From NCBI GenBank assembly GCA_900110395.1, contig FODP01000013.1, forward strand, positions 186,001 to 250,000: a DNA stretch of 64,000 nt. Reading direction: 5' to 3'. The stretch's first letter is position 1, and every line of letters starts with the position of its first letter. The notes below the pieces were generated by a model. It worked only from the letters and a program-made list of their open reading frames with translations. It searched no databases and was not told the origin of the DNA. The position numbers and the translations under genes are program-made. The DNA is from Rhodospirillales bacterium URHD0017. GTDB taxonomy: Bacteria > Pseudomonadota > Alphaproteobacteria > Reyranellales > Reyranellaceae. Below are positions 33,269 through 41,545 of the stretch, piece after piece.

Positions 33269-35592
33269 AGGCGAAGCCGCCGCAGGCGCAGTGAGTTACC
33301 GACGACGCTGACCGAGCTCAGCGCCATGGCTGCCGCCGCGATGATCGGCGACAGCAGGATGCCAAAGCTCGGGTACAGCACGCCGGCCGCGATCGGCACG
33401 CCGGCGGCGTTGTAGATGAAGGCGAAGAACAGGTTCTGCCGGATGTTGCCCATCGTCGCCTGCGACAGGCGGCGTGCCTTGACGATTCCCAGCAGGTCGC
33501 CCTTGAGCAGGGTGACGCCGGCGCTCTCGATCGCCACGTCGGTGCCGGTGCCCATGGCGATGCCGACCTCGGCCGCGGCGAGGGCCGGTGCATCGTTCAC
33601 GCCATCGCCCGCCATGGCGACCACGCGCCCCTCGCGCCGCAGCTTCTCGACCACGGCGCTCTTCTGGTCGGGCAACACTTCGGCCTCGACCTCGGTGATG
33701 CCGAGCCGCCGGGCGACGGCCTGGGCGGTGGTGTGGTTGTCGCCGGTCAGCATGACGACGCGGATCTTCTCGCGCGCCAGCGCCGCGAGGGCGGCCGGCG
33801 TCGTCTCCTTCACCGGGTCGGCGATCGCGAAGATGGCGGCTTCCTTGCCGTCGACGGCGAGGAAGATCGCCGTGGCGCCCTCCCGGCGCAGGCGCTCGGC
33901 CTCGCCCTCCAGCGTGGCCGTGCCGACGCCGAGCTCGCCGAGGAAGCGGGCATTGCCCAGGGCCAGCCGGCGCCCCTCGACCGTGCCCACCACGCCCTTG
34001 CCGGTCGGCGAGTCGAAGTCGGCGACGTCGGACAGGGCAAGCTTGCGCTCGGCCGCTGAGGCGACGATGGCCAGCGCCAGCGGATGCTCGCTCGCCTTCT
34101 CGGCGCTGGCGGCGAGCCGCAGGACGTCGGCCTCGGCGAAGCCCGCGGCCGGGACGATCGCCACCACCTTGGGCTTGCCCTCGGTCAGAGTACCCGTCTT
34201 GTCGACCACCAGCGTGTCGACCCGCTCCATGCGCTCCAGCGCCTCGGCGTTCTTGATCAGCACGCCGGCCTGGGCGCCGCGGCCGACGCCGACCATGATC
34301 GACATCGGCGTGGCAAGCCCCAGCGCGCAGGGACAGGCGATGATCAGCACCGTCACCGCCGCCACCAGCCCGAAGGCGAGCCGCGGCTCGGGTCCCCAGA
34401 TCGTCCAGGCGGCGAAGGCGGCGAGCGCGATGATGATGACTACGGGCACGAACCAGCCGGAGACCAGGTCGGCCAGCCGCTGGATGGGCGCGCGCGAGCG
34501 CTGGGCCTCGGCCACCATCTGCACGATGCGCGACAGCATGGTGTCGCGACCGACCTTCTCGGCCCGCATGACGAAGCTGCCGGTGGTGTTGAGTGTACCG
34601 GCGATCACCTTGGCGCCGCGCTCCTTGGTGACGGGCATCGATTCGCCAGTCACCATCGACTCGTCGAGCGACGAGCGGCCTTCGGCCACCTCGCCATCGA
34701 CCGGCACCTTTTCGCCCGGCCGCACGCGCAGCCGGTCGCCGACGCCGATTGCGTCGAGCGCCACTTCCTCGTCGCTGCCGTCGGCCTTGAGACGCCGCGC
34801 CGTCTTGGGGGCGAGGTCGAGCAGGGCGCGAATCGCGCCCGACGTCTGGTCGCGGGCGCGCAGCTCGAGGACCTGTCCCAACAGCACCAGGACGGTGATC
34901 ACGGCCGCCGCCTCGAAATAGACCGCCACCGTTCCCTCGGGACCGCGGAACGCCGCCGGGAAGAGTCCGGGCACGACAACGGCGACGACGCTGTAGATCC
35001 AGGCGACGCCGGTGCCCATGGCGATCAGGGTGAACATGTTGAGATTGCGCGTCAGGAGCGACTGCCAGCCGCGCACGAAGAACGGCCAGCCCGCCCACAG
35101 CACGACCGGCGTCGCCAGTGCGAACTGCAGCCAGTTCGACAGCTTCTCGCCCAACACCATGTGCAGGTTGGTGAGGTGGCCGCCCATCTCCAGCGCCATC
35201 ACGGGGACGGCCAGTGCCAGGCCGATCCAGAACCGGCGCATCATGTCGGCAAGCTCGGGGTTGGGACCGCTCTCGGCCGACACCAGCTCGGGCTCCAGCG
35301 CCATGCCACAGATCGGGCAGCTTCCCGGGCCAACCTGACGGATCTGCGGATGCATGGGGCAAGTGTAGATGGTGCCCTGCGGCATCGCTTCGGCCGGCCC
35401 GGGTGTCAGGTAGCGTTGGGGTTCGGCGGTGAACTTGCCGAGGCAGCGCTGGCTGCAGAAGTAATAGGTGTGCTCCGCATGCTCGGCCTTGTTCCTGGCC
35501 GTCGCGATCGTGACCTTCATGCCGCAGACCGGGTCGGTGGCCGTGTCCGAGGCGTGATCGTGATGGTGGTGCCCGTGATCCATGGTTGCCAT
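33265..35592 (-). CDS. copA: Copper-translocating P1B-type ATPase with YHS and HMBD N-terminus
   Basis: 775 aa. The His-rich start (MDHGHHHHDH) leads to a YHS domain (DPVCGMKV...YYFCSQRC, about 17-60), then a heavy-metal-binding domain (YTCPMHPQIRQ, GSCPICGM, about 70-105). Transmembrane metal site C420-P-C422, phosphorylated D464 in DKTGTLT, and GDGVNDAPALAAAEVG are present. It lacks the usual CxxC ferredoxin-like domain. ATG 35592 (TAGGG upstream) is chosen; ATG 35583 is possible. It exports Cu+ and is divergent from CsoR. Confidence 0.92.
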   Translation of the reverse strand: MATMDHGHHHHDHASDTATDPVCGMKVTIATARNKAEHAEHTYYFCSQRCLGKFTAEPQRYLTPGPAEAMPQGTIYTCPMHPQIRQVGPGSCPICGMALEPELVSAESGPNPELADMMRRFWIGLALAVPVMALEMGGHLTNLHMVLGEKLSNWLQFALATPVVLWAGWPFFVRGWQSLLTRNLNMFTLIAMGTGVAWIYSVVAVVVPGLFPAAFRGPEGTVAVYFEAAAVITVLVLLGQVLELRARDQTSGAIRALLDLAPKTARRLKADGSDEEVALDAIGVGDRLRVRPGEKVPVDGEVAEGRSSLDESMVTGESMPVTKERGAKVIAGTLNTTGSFVMRAEKVGRDTMLSRIVQMVAEAQRSRAPIQRLADLVSGWFVPVVIIIALAAFAAWTIWGPEPRLAFGLVAAVTVLIIACPCALGLATPMSIMVGVGRGAQAGVLIKNAEALERMERVDTLVVDKTGTLTEGKPKVVAIVPAAGFAEADVLRLAASAEKASEHPLALAIVASAAERKLALSDVADFDSPTGKGVVGTVEGRRLALGNARFLGELGVGTATLEGEAERLRREGATAIFLAVDGKEAAIFAIADPVKETTPAALAALAREKIRVVMLTGDNHTTAQAVARRLGITEVEAEVLPDQKSAVVEKLRREGRVVAMAGDGVNDAPALAAAEVGIAMGTGTDVAIESAGVTLLKGDLLGIVKARRLSQATMGNIRQNLFFAFIYNAAGVPIAAGVLYPSFGILLSPIIAAAAMALSSVSVVGNSLRLRRLRL

Positions 35593-35593
35593 G

Positions 35594-35612
35594 TATACCC
35601 TACGGGGGTATA
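35594..35612. promoter_or_regulatory. CsoR operator, perfect 7-bp inverted repeat
   Basis: TATACCC-TACGG-GGGTATA: 7-bp arms around a 5-bp centre, the GC-core/AT-flank form of CsoR operators. It fills most of the 28 bp between the divergent copA and csoR starts, so one bound repressor would cover both. Confidence 0.8.
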
Positions 35613-35620
35613 GTTCAAGC

Positions 35621-35896
35621 ATGGATGAGAGGCTGAAGAAATCCCAGCTCGCCCGGCTCGGCCGCATCGAGGGCCAGGTGCGCGGCGTCGCCCGCATGAT
35701 CGAGGAGGACCGCTACTGCATCGACGTGCTGACCCAGATCCGCGCCGTGCGCGCGGCGCTGGACCGTGTCGAGCAGGAGACGCTGAGCGACCACCTCCAG
35801 CATTGCGTGGCGCATGCCTTCCACGCCGGCGACGAGCGCGACCGGCAGACCAAGATCGACGAGCTGCTCGAAGTGTTGGACAATCGGCGCCGCTGA
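35621..35896 (+). CDS. csoR: CsoR family copper-sensing repressor
   Basis: 91 aa helical repressor. Copper ligands C33, H58 and C62 fit the C-x24-H-x3-C set of CsoR, and LARLGRIEGQVRGVARMIEED is the family start. Cu+ binding releases DNA. It probably represses copA and itself through the operator at 35594. Upstream in-frame extension into the operator is rejected because ATG 35621 gives the standard N-terminus. Confidence 0.92.
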   Translation: MDERLKKSQLARLGRIEGQVRGVARMIEEDRYCIDVLTQIRAVRAALDRVEQETLSDHLQHCVAHAFHAGDERDRQTKIDELLEVLDNRRR

Positions 35897-35897
35897 C

Positions 35898-36224
35898 ATG
35901 ACCCGGCTCCGCCTCCTCGTCTGGCTGGTGACCCTGATCGCGCTGATCGCGCCGCCGGGCATGACCATCCATGCGATGGCGGCATCCCAGGCCTCGTCGG
36001 TCGACTGCCCCGACCACGCCCCGCCACCCGATCCGTGCCCCAGCGAGGGAACGGCCAAGCATGCGGCGAGTGTCTGCTGCCCGCTGATGTCGGGCACGGT
36101 TGCCGTGCTGGCCGCGCCGGCCGGTGTCGACTCGCCGGCTTTCATCGTCATTCCCGTATCCGCGAGCGTGCGCCATCTTGTCGGCCGCGTCTTCGCCGAG
36201 GATCCGCCGCCTCCCCGGGTCTGA
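35898..36224 (+). CDS. Small secreted Cys-containing protein of the copper island
   Basis: 108 aa; starts one base after the csoR stop (TGACATG). Signal-like helix (about 4-24), then CPDHAPPPDPCP and SVCCPLMSG, five cysteines and Pro-rich ends. Resembles DUF2946-type or similar proteins in copper islands; function unknown. Cotranscribed with csoR. Confidence 0.65.
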   Translation: MTRLRLLVWLVTLIALIAPPGMTIHAMAASQASSVDCPDHAPPPDPCPSEGTAKHAASVCCPLMSGTVAVLAAPAGVDSPAFIVIPVSASVRHLVGRVFAEDPPPPRV

Positions 36225-36266
36225 GCCGATCTCATCGGTTCACCTGTCAGACACGGGAGCTGCATC

Positions 36267-36749
36267 ATGTTGTTCCGACGTTCCTTCGTCGGCGTCCTGG
36301 CGTGGCTTGCCGCCACACCGGCGTCGGCCCATGGCCCCACGCCCAGCGGCGGCAAGGCAGGCGATCCCGCCAAGGTCACGCGCACCATCGAGGTGGTGGC
36401 GATCGACAACGCCTTCTCGCTGAAGGCGCTCGACGTGCGCGATGGCGAGACCGTGCGCTTCGTCGTGCGCAACGACGGCATGGACCCGCACGAGCTCACC
36501 GTCGGCACCGTCGCCGAGCATGCCGAGCATCGCAAGCTCATGAAGGAGATGATGGAGCTGCAGAAGAAGGGCGGGCATGCCGGCCATTCGATGGCCGACA
36601 TGGCGCATGCCGGAGGCGTCTGGGTCGACCCGGGCAAGACCGCGAGCTTCGTTTGGGCCTTCAAGCGCACGGCCAACCTCGAGTTCGCCTGCAACATTCC
36701 CGGCCACTACGAGGATGGGATGAAGGGCCCCATCCGTTTCGTGAAGTGA
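36267..36749 (+). CDS. Cupredoxin family copper-binding protein
   Basis: 160 aa. Signal peptide (1 to about 22, ASA). The cupredoxin fold shows ligands in DPHEL (His), FACNIPGHYEDGM (Cys, His, Met). A His/Met insertion (HAGHSMADMAHAGG) may add copper sites. Periplasmic type I copper electron carrier or copper carrier to the oxidase downstream; 42 bp after the previous gene. Confidence 0.85.
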   Translation: MLFRRSFVGVLAWLAATPASAHGPTPSGGKAGDPAKVTRTIEVVAIDNAFSLKALDVRDGETVRFVVRNDGMDPHELTVGTVAEHAEHRKLMKEMMELQKKGGHAGHSMADMAHAGGVWVDPGKTASFVWAFKRTANLEFACNIPGHYEDGMKGPIRFVK

Positions 36750-36760
36750 AGGAGGACGTA

Positions 36761-37291
36761 ATGAGACTGTTCCTGAGCGGGTCCCTGCTGCTGCTTCTGG
36801 CGGCGTGTGCACAGCCAACCCCGACCGTCGCCGCGCCGCAGCCCGGCTCCGCCTCGCTTGCCGTCGATCTCGGTGGCTCCTCCCGCATTCCGCGGACCGC
36901 CGCGTCGGCCGGCGAGGGTGAAGGCTATGGCATGGCGCCGGCCGTTGCGGCCGCCTCCGTCGATCACAGCCGGATGGACCACAGCAAGATGGACCACAGC
37001 GTCATGTCCGGCACCAACCAGGCACCGGCCGCCGCGCCGCAGGTCGCGCAGGCCGCCTCTGTCCAGGGCAGCGGCACGGTCAACTCGGTCGATGCGGCCG
37101 GCCACAAGGTCAACCTGAACCACAATGCCATCCCGGCGATCGGCTGGCCGGCGATGACCATGGATTTCGCCGTCGCGCCCTCGGTCGACTTGCGGGCGCT
37201 CAAGCCCGGGACGCGGGTCAACTTCATGATGCAGCGCGGCGGCGATGGCCTGTACGTCATCCATTCGATCACGCCGGCGGGAGGACAATGA
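36761..37291 (+). CDS. CusF-like copper-binding lipoprotein
   Basis: 176 aa; ATG 36761 with GGAGG 5 nt upstream. Lipobox LAAC (about 13-16), then a Met/His stretch (DHSRMDHSKMDHSVM) and a C-terminal CusF domain (about 100-174, GTVNSVD, GWPAMTMDF, GTRVNFMM) with the Trp/Met copper site. The periplasmic copper chaperone is anchored to a membrane. Overlaps the oxidase start (ATGA). Confidence 0.82.
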   Translation: MRLFLSGSLLLLLAACAQPTPTVAAPQPGSASLAVDLGGSSRIPRTAASAGEGEGYGMAPAVAAASVDHSRMDHSKMDHSVMSGTNQAPAAAPQVAQAASVQGSGTVNSVDAAGHKVNLNHNAIPAIGWPAMTMDFAVAPSVDLRALKPGTRVNFMMQRGGDGLYVIHSITPAGGQ

Positions 37292-39111
37292 TGACCCACG
37301 ATCGGTCAAAGCCCGCTGTCGGCCGGCGTCGTTTCGTCCAGGGCATTGCCGCCGCCGGCGCCGTGACGTCGTTGTCGCCCTGGGCGGCTTCAGCCGGCAC
37401 GTCGGCCTCGGTGCTGAGCGGCACCGACTTCAAGCTCGAGCTCGCCACCATGCCGTTCAACATCACGGGATGGACGCGGACGGCCACCGCCATCAACGGC
37501 CAGATCCCCGGCCCGACACTGCGCATGCGCGAGGGCGATACGGTGACCCTGTCGGTCACCAACCGCTTGCCGTTCACCAGCTCGATCCACTGGCACGGGT
37601 TCAGGATCCCCACGGATATGGATGGCGTGCCGGGCTTCAGCTACGCCGGCATCAAGACGGGAGAAACCTTCGTCTACCGCTTCCCGCTGAAGCAGAGCGG
37701 CACCTATTGGTACCATGCGCACGGGCCCGAGGAGCAGACCGGTGTCTACGGTTCGATCGTCATCGAGCCCAAGGGCGGCTTCGCCAATCGCTTCGACCGC
37801 GATTACGTGATCGTGCTGTCCGACTGGAGCGATGAAAGCCCGCTCACCATCATCAGCAACCTCAAGTTCCAGAGCGACTACTACAACTATAATCGCCGGA
37901 CCGTCGGCACCTTCTTCCAGGACGCCAAGCGCGACGGGCTGGCGGCGACGATCCAGGACCGCCTGATGTGGGGCAACATGCGCATGAGCCCCACCGACAT
38001 CCTCGACGTGTCGGGCGCCACCTACACCTACCTGATGAACGGCCAGCCGCCCGCCGCCAACTGGACCGCGCTGTTCCGGCCGGGCGAGCGTGTGCGGCTG
38101 CGCTTCATCGATGCCGGCACCATGAGCATCTTCGACGTGCGCATCCCCGGCCTGAAGATGACGGTGGTGCAGACCGACGGCAACGACATCGTGTCGGTGA
38201 CGGTCGATGAGTTCCGCATCGCTCCGGGCGAGACCTACGATGTCATCGTCGAGCCGCGCGAGCCGCAGGCCTACACGATCTTCGCCCAGGTCCAGGACCG
38301 CACCGGCTACGCCCGCGGCACCCTGGCGCCGCGGCCCGGCATGAGCGCCGCCGTGCCGCCCATGGATCCCCGGCCGATGCGCACCATGGCTGACATGGGC
38401 ATGGACCATGGTGCGGGTGGACATGCCGGACATGGCGCAGCGCCCGTCGCCAAGCCTCCCGGCGCCTCAAGCGACCCTCACGCGGGCCATGCCATGCCCG
38501 GCATGAGCAATGGCGCGACCAAAGGCGGCGCGCAGGACCACAGCGCACACGGCGGGGCGCCGGCAGGCCAGGGCTCGTTGCCGATGTCCGGTCACTTTAG
38601 CGCCTCGCAACTCGAGGGCCGCGTCGGTGTCGACAATGTCGCCATGGTGACGCGATCGCGTCTCTCCGAGGCCGGCGACGGTCTCGACGGCAACGGCCGC
38701 CGCGTGCTGCTGCTGAGCGACCTGCGCAATGCCAAGCGCGGCAACGATCCGAGACCGCCGACGCGCGAGATCGTGCTGCACCTGACGGGCAACATGGAAC
38801 GCTTCATGTGGAGCTTCGACGGCACGAAGTTCTCCGATGCCGCGCCCATCATGCTGAAGCTCGGCGAACGGGTGCGCTTTACCCTGATCAACGACACCAT
38901 GATGGATCACCCCATGCATATGCACGGCGTGTGGAGCGAGCTGGAAAACGGACAGGGCGACTATCGCCCCTACAAGCACACCATCCTCGTCAAGCCGGCG
39001 GAGAAGCTGAGCTTCCTGGTGAGCGCCGACGAGCCCGGCCGATGGGCCTTCCATTGCCATCTGCTTTATCACATGGAGCTCGGCATGATGCGCGAGGTGC
39101 GCATATCATGA
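37288..39111 (+). CDS. pcoA: Copper-resistance multicopper oxidase (PcoA/CopA type)
   Basis: 607 aa, Tat signal RRRFVQG (13-19). Four copper-binding His blocks are complete: HWHGFR, WYHAHG, HPMHMHGVW, FHCHLLYHMELGMM. A Met/His insertion (about 365-430) is the extra Cu+ site of copper-resistance oxidases. It oxidises Cu+ in the periplasm. ATGA overlap at both ends ties it to the CusF-like gene and pcoB. Confidence 0.93.
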   Translation: MMTHDRSKPAVGRRRFVQGIAAAGAVTSLSPWAASAGTSASVLSGTDFKLELATMPFNITGWTRTATAINGQIPGPTLRMREGDTVTLSVTNRLPFTSSIHWHGFRIPTDMDGVPGFSYAGIKTGETFVYRFPLKQSGTYWYHAHGPEEQTGVYGSIVIEPKGGFANRFDRDYVIVLSDWSDESPLTIISNLKFQSDYYNYNRRTVGTFFQDAKRDGLAATIQDRLMWGNMRMSPTDILDVSGATYTYLMNGQPPAANWTALFRPGERVRLRFIDAGTMSIFDVRIPGLKMTVVQTDGNDIVSVTVDEFRIAPGETYDVIVEPREPQAYTIFAQVQDRTGYARGTLAPRPGMSAAVPPMDPRPMRTMADMGMDHGAGGHAGHGAAPVAKPPGASSDPHAGHAMPGMSNGATKGGAQDHSAHGGAPAGQGSLPMSGHFSASQLEGRVGVDNVAMVTRSRLSEAGDGLDGNGRRVLLLSDLRNAKRGNDPRPPTREIVLHLTGNMERFMWSFDGTKFSDAAPIMLKLGERVRFTLINDTMMDHPMHMHGVWSELENGQGDYRPYKHTILVKPAEKLSFLVSADEPGRWAFHCHLLYHMELGMMREVRIS

Positions 39112-39866
39112 ACAGGTTCGTTGCAGCTCTTTGCCTGGCCCTGGCCCTTTCCGCGGCTGCTGGAGGTGCCCGCGCTCAACATGCTCCTGCGGCCGACCAG
39201 CCGCAGATGCACGACATGCCGAGGATGCTGGACCAGGCCATCTTCGCCCATCTGCTGATCGACCAGCTCGAGGGACGGTTCGGCTTTGCCGACGGCAACA
39301 CCCTGCGCTGGGAGGCCGAGGCCTGGGTCGGCACGGACGAGAACAAGATCTGGCTGTTGACCGAAGGCCGCTACGCCAACGGCGAGCTGGACGACGGCAT
39401 CCAGCAACTCTTCTACGGTCGCGCCATCACCACCTATTTCGATGCCATGATCGGCACGCGATGGGACCTCGATTTGAAGCCGACCCGCGGCTGGGGCGCC
39501 ATCGGAATCCAGGGGCTGGCGCCGCAGTTCTTCAAGGTCTCGGCCTTCGGCTATGTCAGCGGCGACGGACACCTCGCCGCCCGGCTGGAGGCGAGCTACG
39601 ACCTGCTGATCACCCAGCGCCTGATCCTGCAGCCGCAGGTCGAGCTCAACTTCTACACAAAGGACGACCCGGCGCGACTGATCGGTGCCGGCCTGTCGGA
39701 GCTCGATGCGGGACTGCGGCTTCGCTACGAGATCACGCGGCAGTTCGCGCCGTACGTCGGTATCACATACCTCGGCCAGTACGGCGCGACCGCCGGCTAC
39801 GTGAGCGCAGCGGGCGGCCTGACGCAACAGCTGCGTTTCACCGTCGGCCTGCGCACTTGGTTCTAG
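39108..39866 (+). CDS. pcoB: Copper resistance protein B (outer membrane)
   Basis: 252 aa. Signal peptide (1 to about 23), a short Met/His start, then the CopB/PcoB barrel: WEAEAWVGTDENKIWLLTEG, YGRAITTYFDAMIG, ending GLRTWF. The long Met-rich N-terminus of some homologues is missing. Works with the oxidase upstream (ATGA overlap). Confidence 0.9.
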   Translation: MNRFVAALCLALALSAAAGGARAQHAPAADQPQMHDMPRMLDQAIFAHLLIDQLEGRFGFADGNTLRWEAEAWVGTDENKIWLLTEGRYANGELDDGIQQLFYGRAITTYFDAMIGTRWDLDLKPTRGWGAIGIQGLAPQFFKVSAFGYVSGDGHLAARLEASYDLLITQRLILQPQVELNFYTKDDPARLIGAGLSELDAGLRLRYEITRQFAPYVGITYLGQYGATAGYVSAAGGLTQQLRFTVGLRTWF

Positions 39867-39978
39867 ACGCGTGCCCCAATGATTCGCCTGGGAGTCGCCG
39901 CGGAAGAGCCCGTCCTCAGCGCCGAGGAACGCCGGTGGCGCCGCAAACGGTTCTCTCCATAGATAGGCCGCTGCAAAC

Positions 39979-39992
39979 TTGATTCAAGTCAA
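39979..39992. promoter_or_regulatory. FNR/FixK-type box TTGAT-N4-GTCAA
   Basis: TTGATTCAAGTCAA fits the FixK/FNR consensus TTGAY-N4-RTCAA in every fixed base. About 180 bp before the small Met/Gln-rich gene, whose promoter would then lie near 40010-40030. Confidence 0.5.
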
Positions 39993-40137
39993 TGGTGCAC
40001 GGGGAACTCACGGGTACTTTGTTGGGTGGCACCTGGTTGCCGTGCGCTGCGTGGGCAGTAGCGGAACTTACTTCGTGAGCGTCAGCCGAAACGGCGTGAG
40101 GCAGTAACACTTCGTCTCTCACCAGCGTTCACATCAT

Positions 40138-40157
40138 TGCAATGCAATGCAATGCGA
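40138..40157. repeat. Tandem TGCAA repeats
   Basis: TGCAA in four near-perfect units, ending 7 bp from the ribosome site of the next gene. May be slippage-prone. Confidence 0.5.
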
Positions 40158-40171
40158 TGAGGGAGGCTTCC

Positions 40172-40471
40172 ATGAATACGTTGAGGCACGTCCTGCTCCG
40201 TACGGCGACCGCAGGAGCAGTCCTTTTGGCCTTATCTCCTGTTGGCACCCAGACACCCGATGGGATCCAGCTCGTGCAGATGATGCATGGTGACAAGGGG
40301 ATGCAGGGCCAAGGCATGCAAGGCCAGGGTGCCCCCGGTACCCACGGCCAGGACACGCAGAACCAGACCGGCCAGGCATCGCCGGCGCCAGGGATGCAGG
40401 GTCAGGCGGGTCAGGGCCAGCACCCCAGCGACCGCGTCCGCGAGGGCACGCGCGTTGCACAGCGGCAATAA
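40172..40471 (+). CDS. Small periplasmic Met/Gln/Gly-rich protein
   Basis: 99 aa from ATG 40172 (GGGAGG 6 nt upstream). Signal peptide (1 to about 27), then a low-complexity mature part with MQGQGMQGQG repeats, MMHGDKG, and HGQDTQNQTGQ. No cysteines. The Met/His content and location point to copper binding, which is inference. Not recognised. Confidence 0.6.
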   Translation: MNTLRHVLLRTATAGAVLLALSPVGTQTPDGIQLVQMMHGDKGMQGQGMQGQGAPGTHGQDTQNQTGQASPAPGMQGQAGQGQHPSDRVREGTRVAQRQ

Positions 40472-41017
40472 GGGACGGCTTCGGCGGAGCGCGCGACTTG
40501 ATGTCGTGGGAGCGGTTGTGGGAGTCTATGGCGAGACCGCGACGCTGGAGCAAACAGGCGTCCCGGCGCCGCGCGCGAGCGTTTGAAGGCACTGCTGGCA
40601 CTCGGGCCTCCTTCATGGCCCTCTATGGTGCGAAAAAACTCCCAAAACGAAATTGGCGGATCATACCTAAGTTATTGACGGTAGTGCACTGAAGTTATAG
40701 TATCGAGACCGTTGCGCTGCTCCGGCGCGCTCCCGCTCTTTGCATTGTTTGAGTCGAGATCAAGAACATTGCGGCATAGCATGCGCGGCCCGTCCGGCCG
40801 CTCCCCTTGGACGGGCCGGGCTCGGCGCTCCAGCTCTGCGAGCGCGGGATTTCCGGTAGCGTTATTAGCGTAACTATCCGAATTCGGAAGCAGACCCAAC
40901 GGATAGGGGTATGATCTCGGAAGGCTACCAGGGTTATCGGGCGGAAACCTCGCAATCCTCGACGGCTGACAGCAGTGCATGCAGAGGTCGGGCTGAACTG
41001 GTTCTGAGGAGAATTCC
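40472..41017. other. 546-bp region without a recognised gene
   Basis: Less GC-rich than the surroundings from about 40620. Contains a sigma-70-like promoter (40675) and a perfect 9-bp hairpin GGCCCGTCC/GGACGGGCC (40787-40795, 40809-40817) without a U-run. Could be a long leader of the downstream gene or a small RNA; short open frames here show no coding pattern. Confidence 0.5.
40675..40703 (+). promoter_or_regulatory. Sigma-70-like promoter TTGACG-N17-TAGTAT
   Basis: TTGACG at 40675-40680 and TAGTAT at 40698-40703 (17-bp spacer); an overlapping TATAGT gives a 15-bp spacer. Would produce a leader of about 300 nt for the gene at 41018. Confidence 0.4.
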
Positions 41018-41536
41018 ATGAAGACAACGATGGCCGCCCTCGCGATCGCTCTGCTCTGCGGCGCGACGGCAGGGGCGCAGACCCATCAGCCTTACGCCGG
41101 CATGCAGGACCGTCCGGTGAAGGCCTTGTCGGGGCAGCAGATCGCCGACCTCAAAGCCGGCCGCGGCATGGGGCTGGCGCTGGCGGCCGAGCTGAACGGC
41201 TATCCCGGTCCCGTGCACGTGCTGGAACTCGCGGCTGCGCTCGGCCTCAGCGACGAACAGCGCGCGCGGGTAGCAGGACTGTTCGACGCCATGAAAAGAG
41301 AGGCCGCGGCGCTCGGCGAACGGCTGATCGCCGCCGAGACGGCGCTCGACCGCCAGTTCGCCGACCGGACGATCACTGAGTCGAGCCTGGGCGAGGCGGC
41401 GCGCGACATCGCCTCGTTGCAGGGCGAGCTCAGGCTGGCGCACTTGAAATACCATCTGGCAACGCTTGAGCTGCTGACGTCTGAGCAGGCTACACGGTAT
41501 TCAGCTCTTCGCGGTTATGGACATCATCACCGCTGA
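41018..41536 (+). CDS. Spy/CpxP-like periplasmic protein
   Basis: 172 aa; GAGGAG about 8 nt before the ATG. Signal peptide (1 to about 20, AGAQ), then helices with LGLSDEQRARV and LTSEQATRYSALRG (LTxxQ motifs) and a HHHR end. Fits periplasmic heavy-metal sensor/Spy-like proteins. Second such gene in the island; it lacks the Met-rich stretch of the first. Confidence 0.78.
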   Translation: MKTTMAALAIALLCGATAGAQTHQPYAGMQDRPVKALSGQQIADLKAGRGMGLALAAELNGYPGPVHVLELAAALGLSDEQRARVAGLFDAMKREAAALGERLIAAETALDRQFADRTITESSLGEAARDIASLQGELRLAHLKYHLATLELLTSEQATRYSALRGYGHHHR

Positions 41537-41545
41537 ATGAGCTCT

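Larger units (their letters stand above)
39867..40171. other. 305-bp intergenic region with FNR-type box and TGCAA repeats
   Basis: No gene seen. Holds the FNR/FixK-type box at 39979-39992 and a short tandem repeat at 40138-40157 just before the next start. Confidence 0.6.

Noticed and set aside
40787..40817. Hairpin as a terminator
   Set aside because: Perfect stem but no U-run on either strand and no gene ending beside it.
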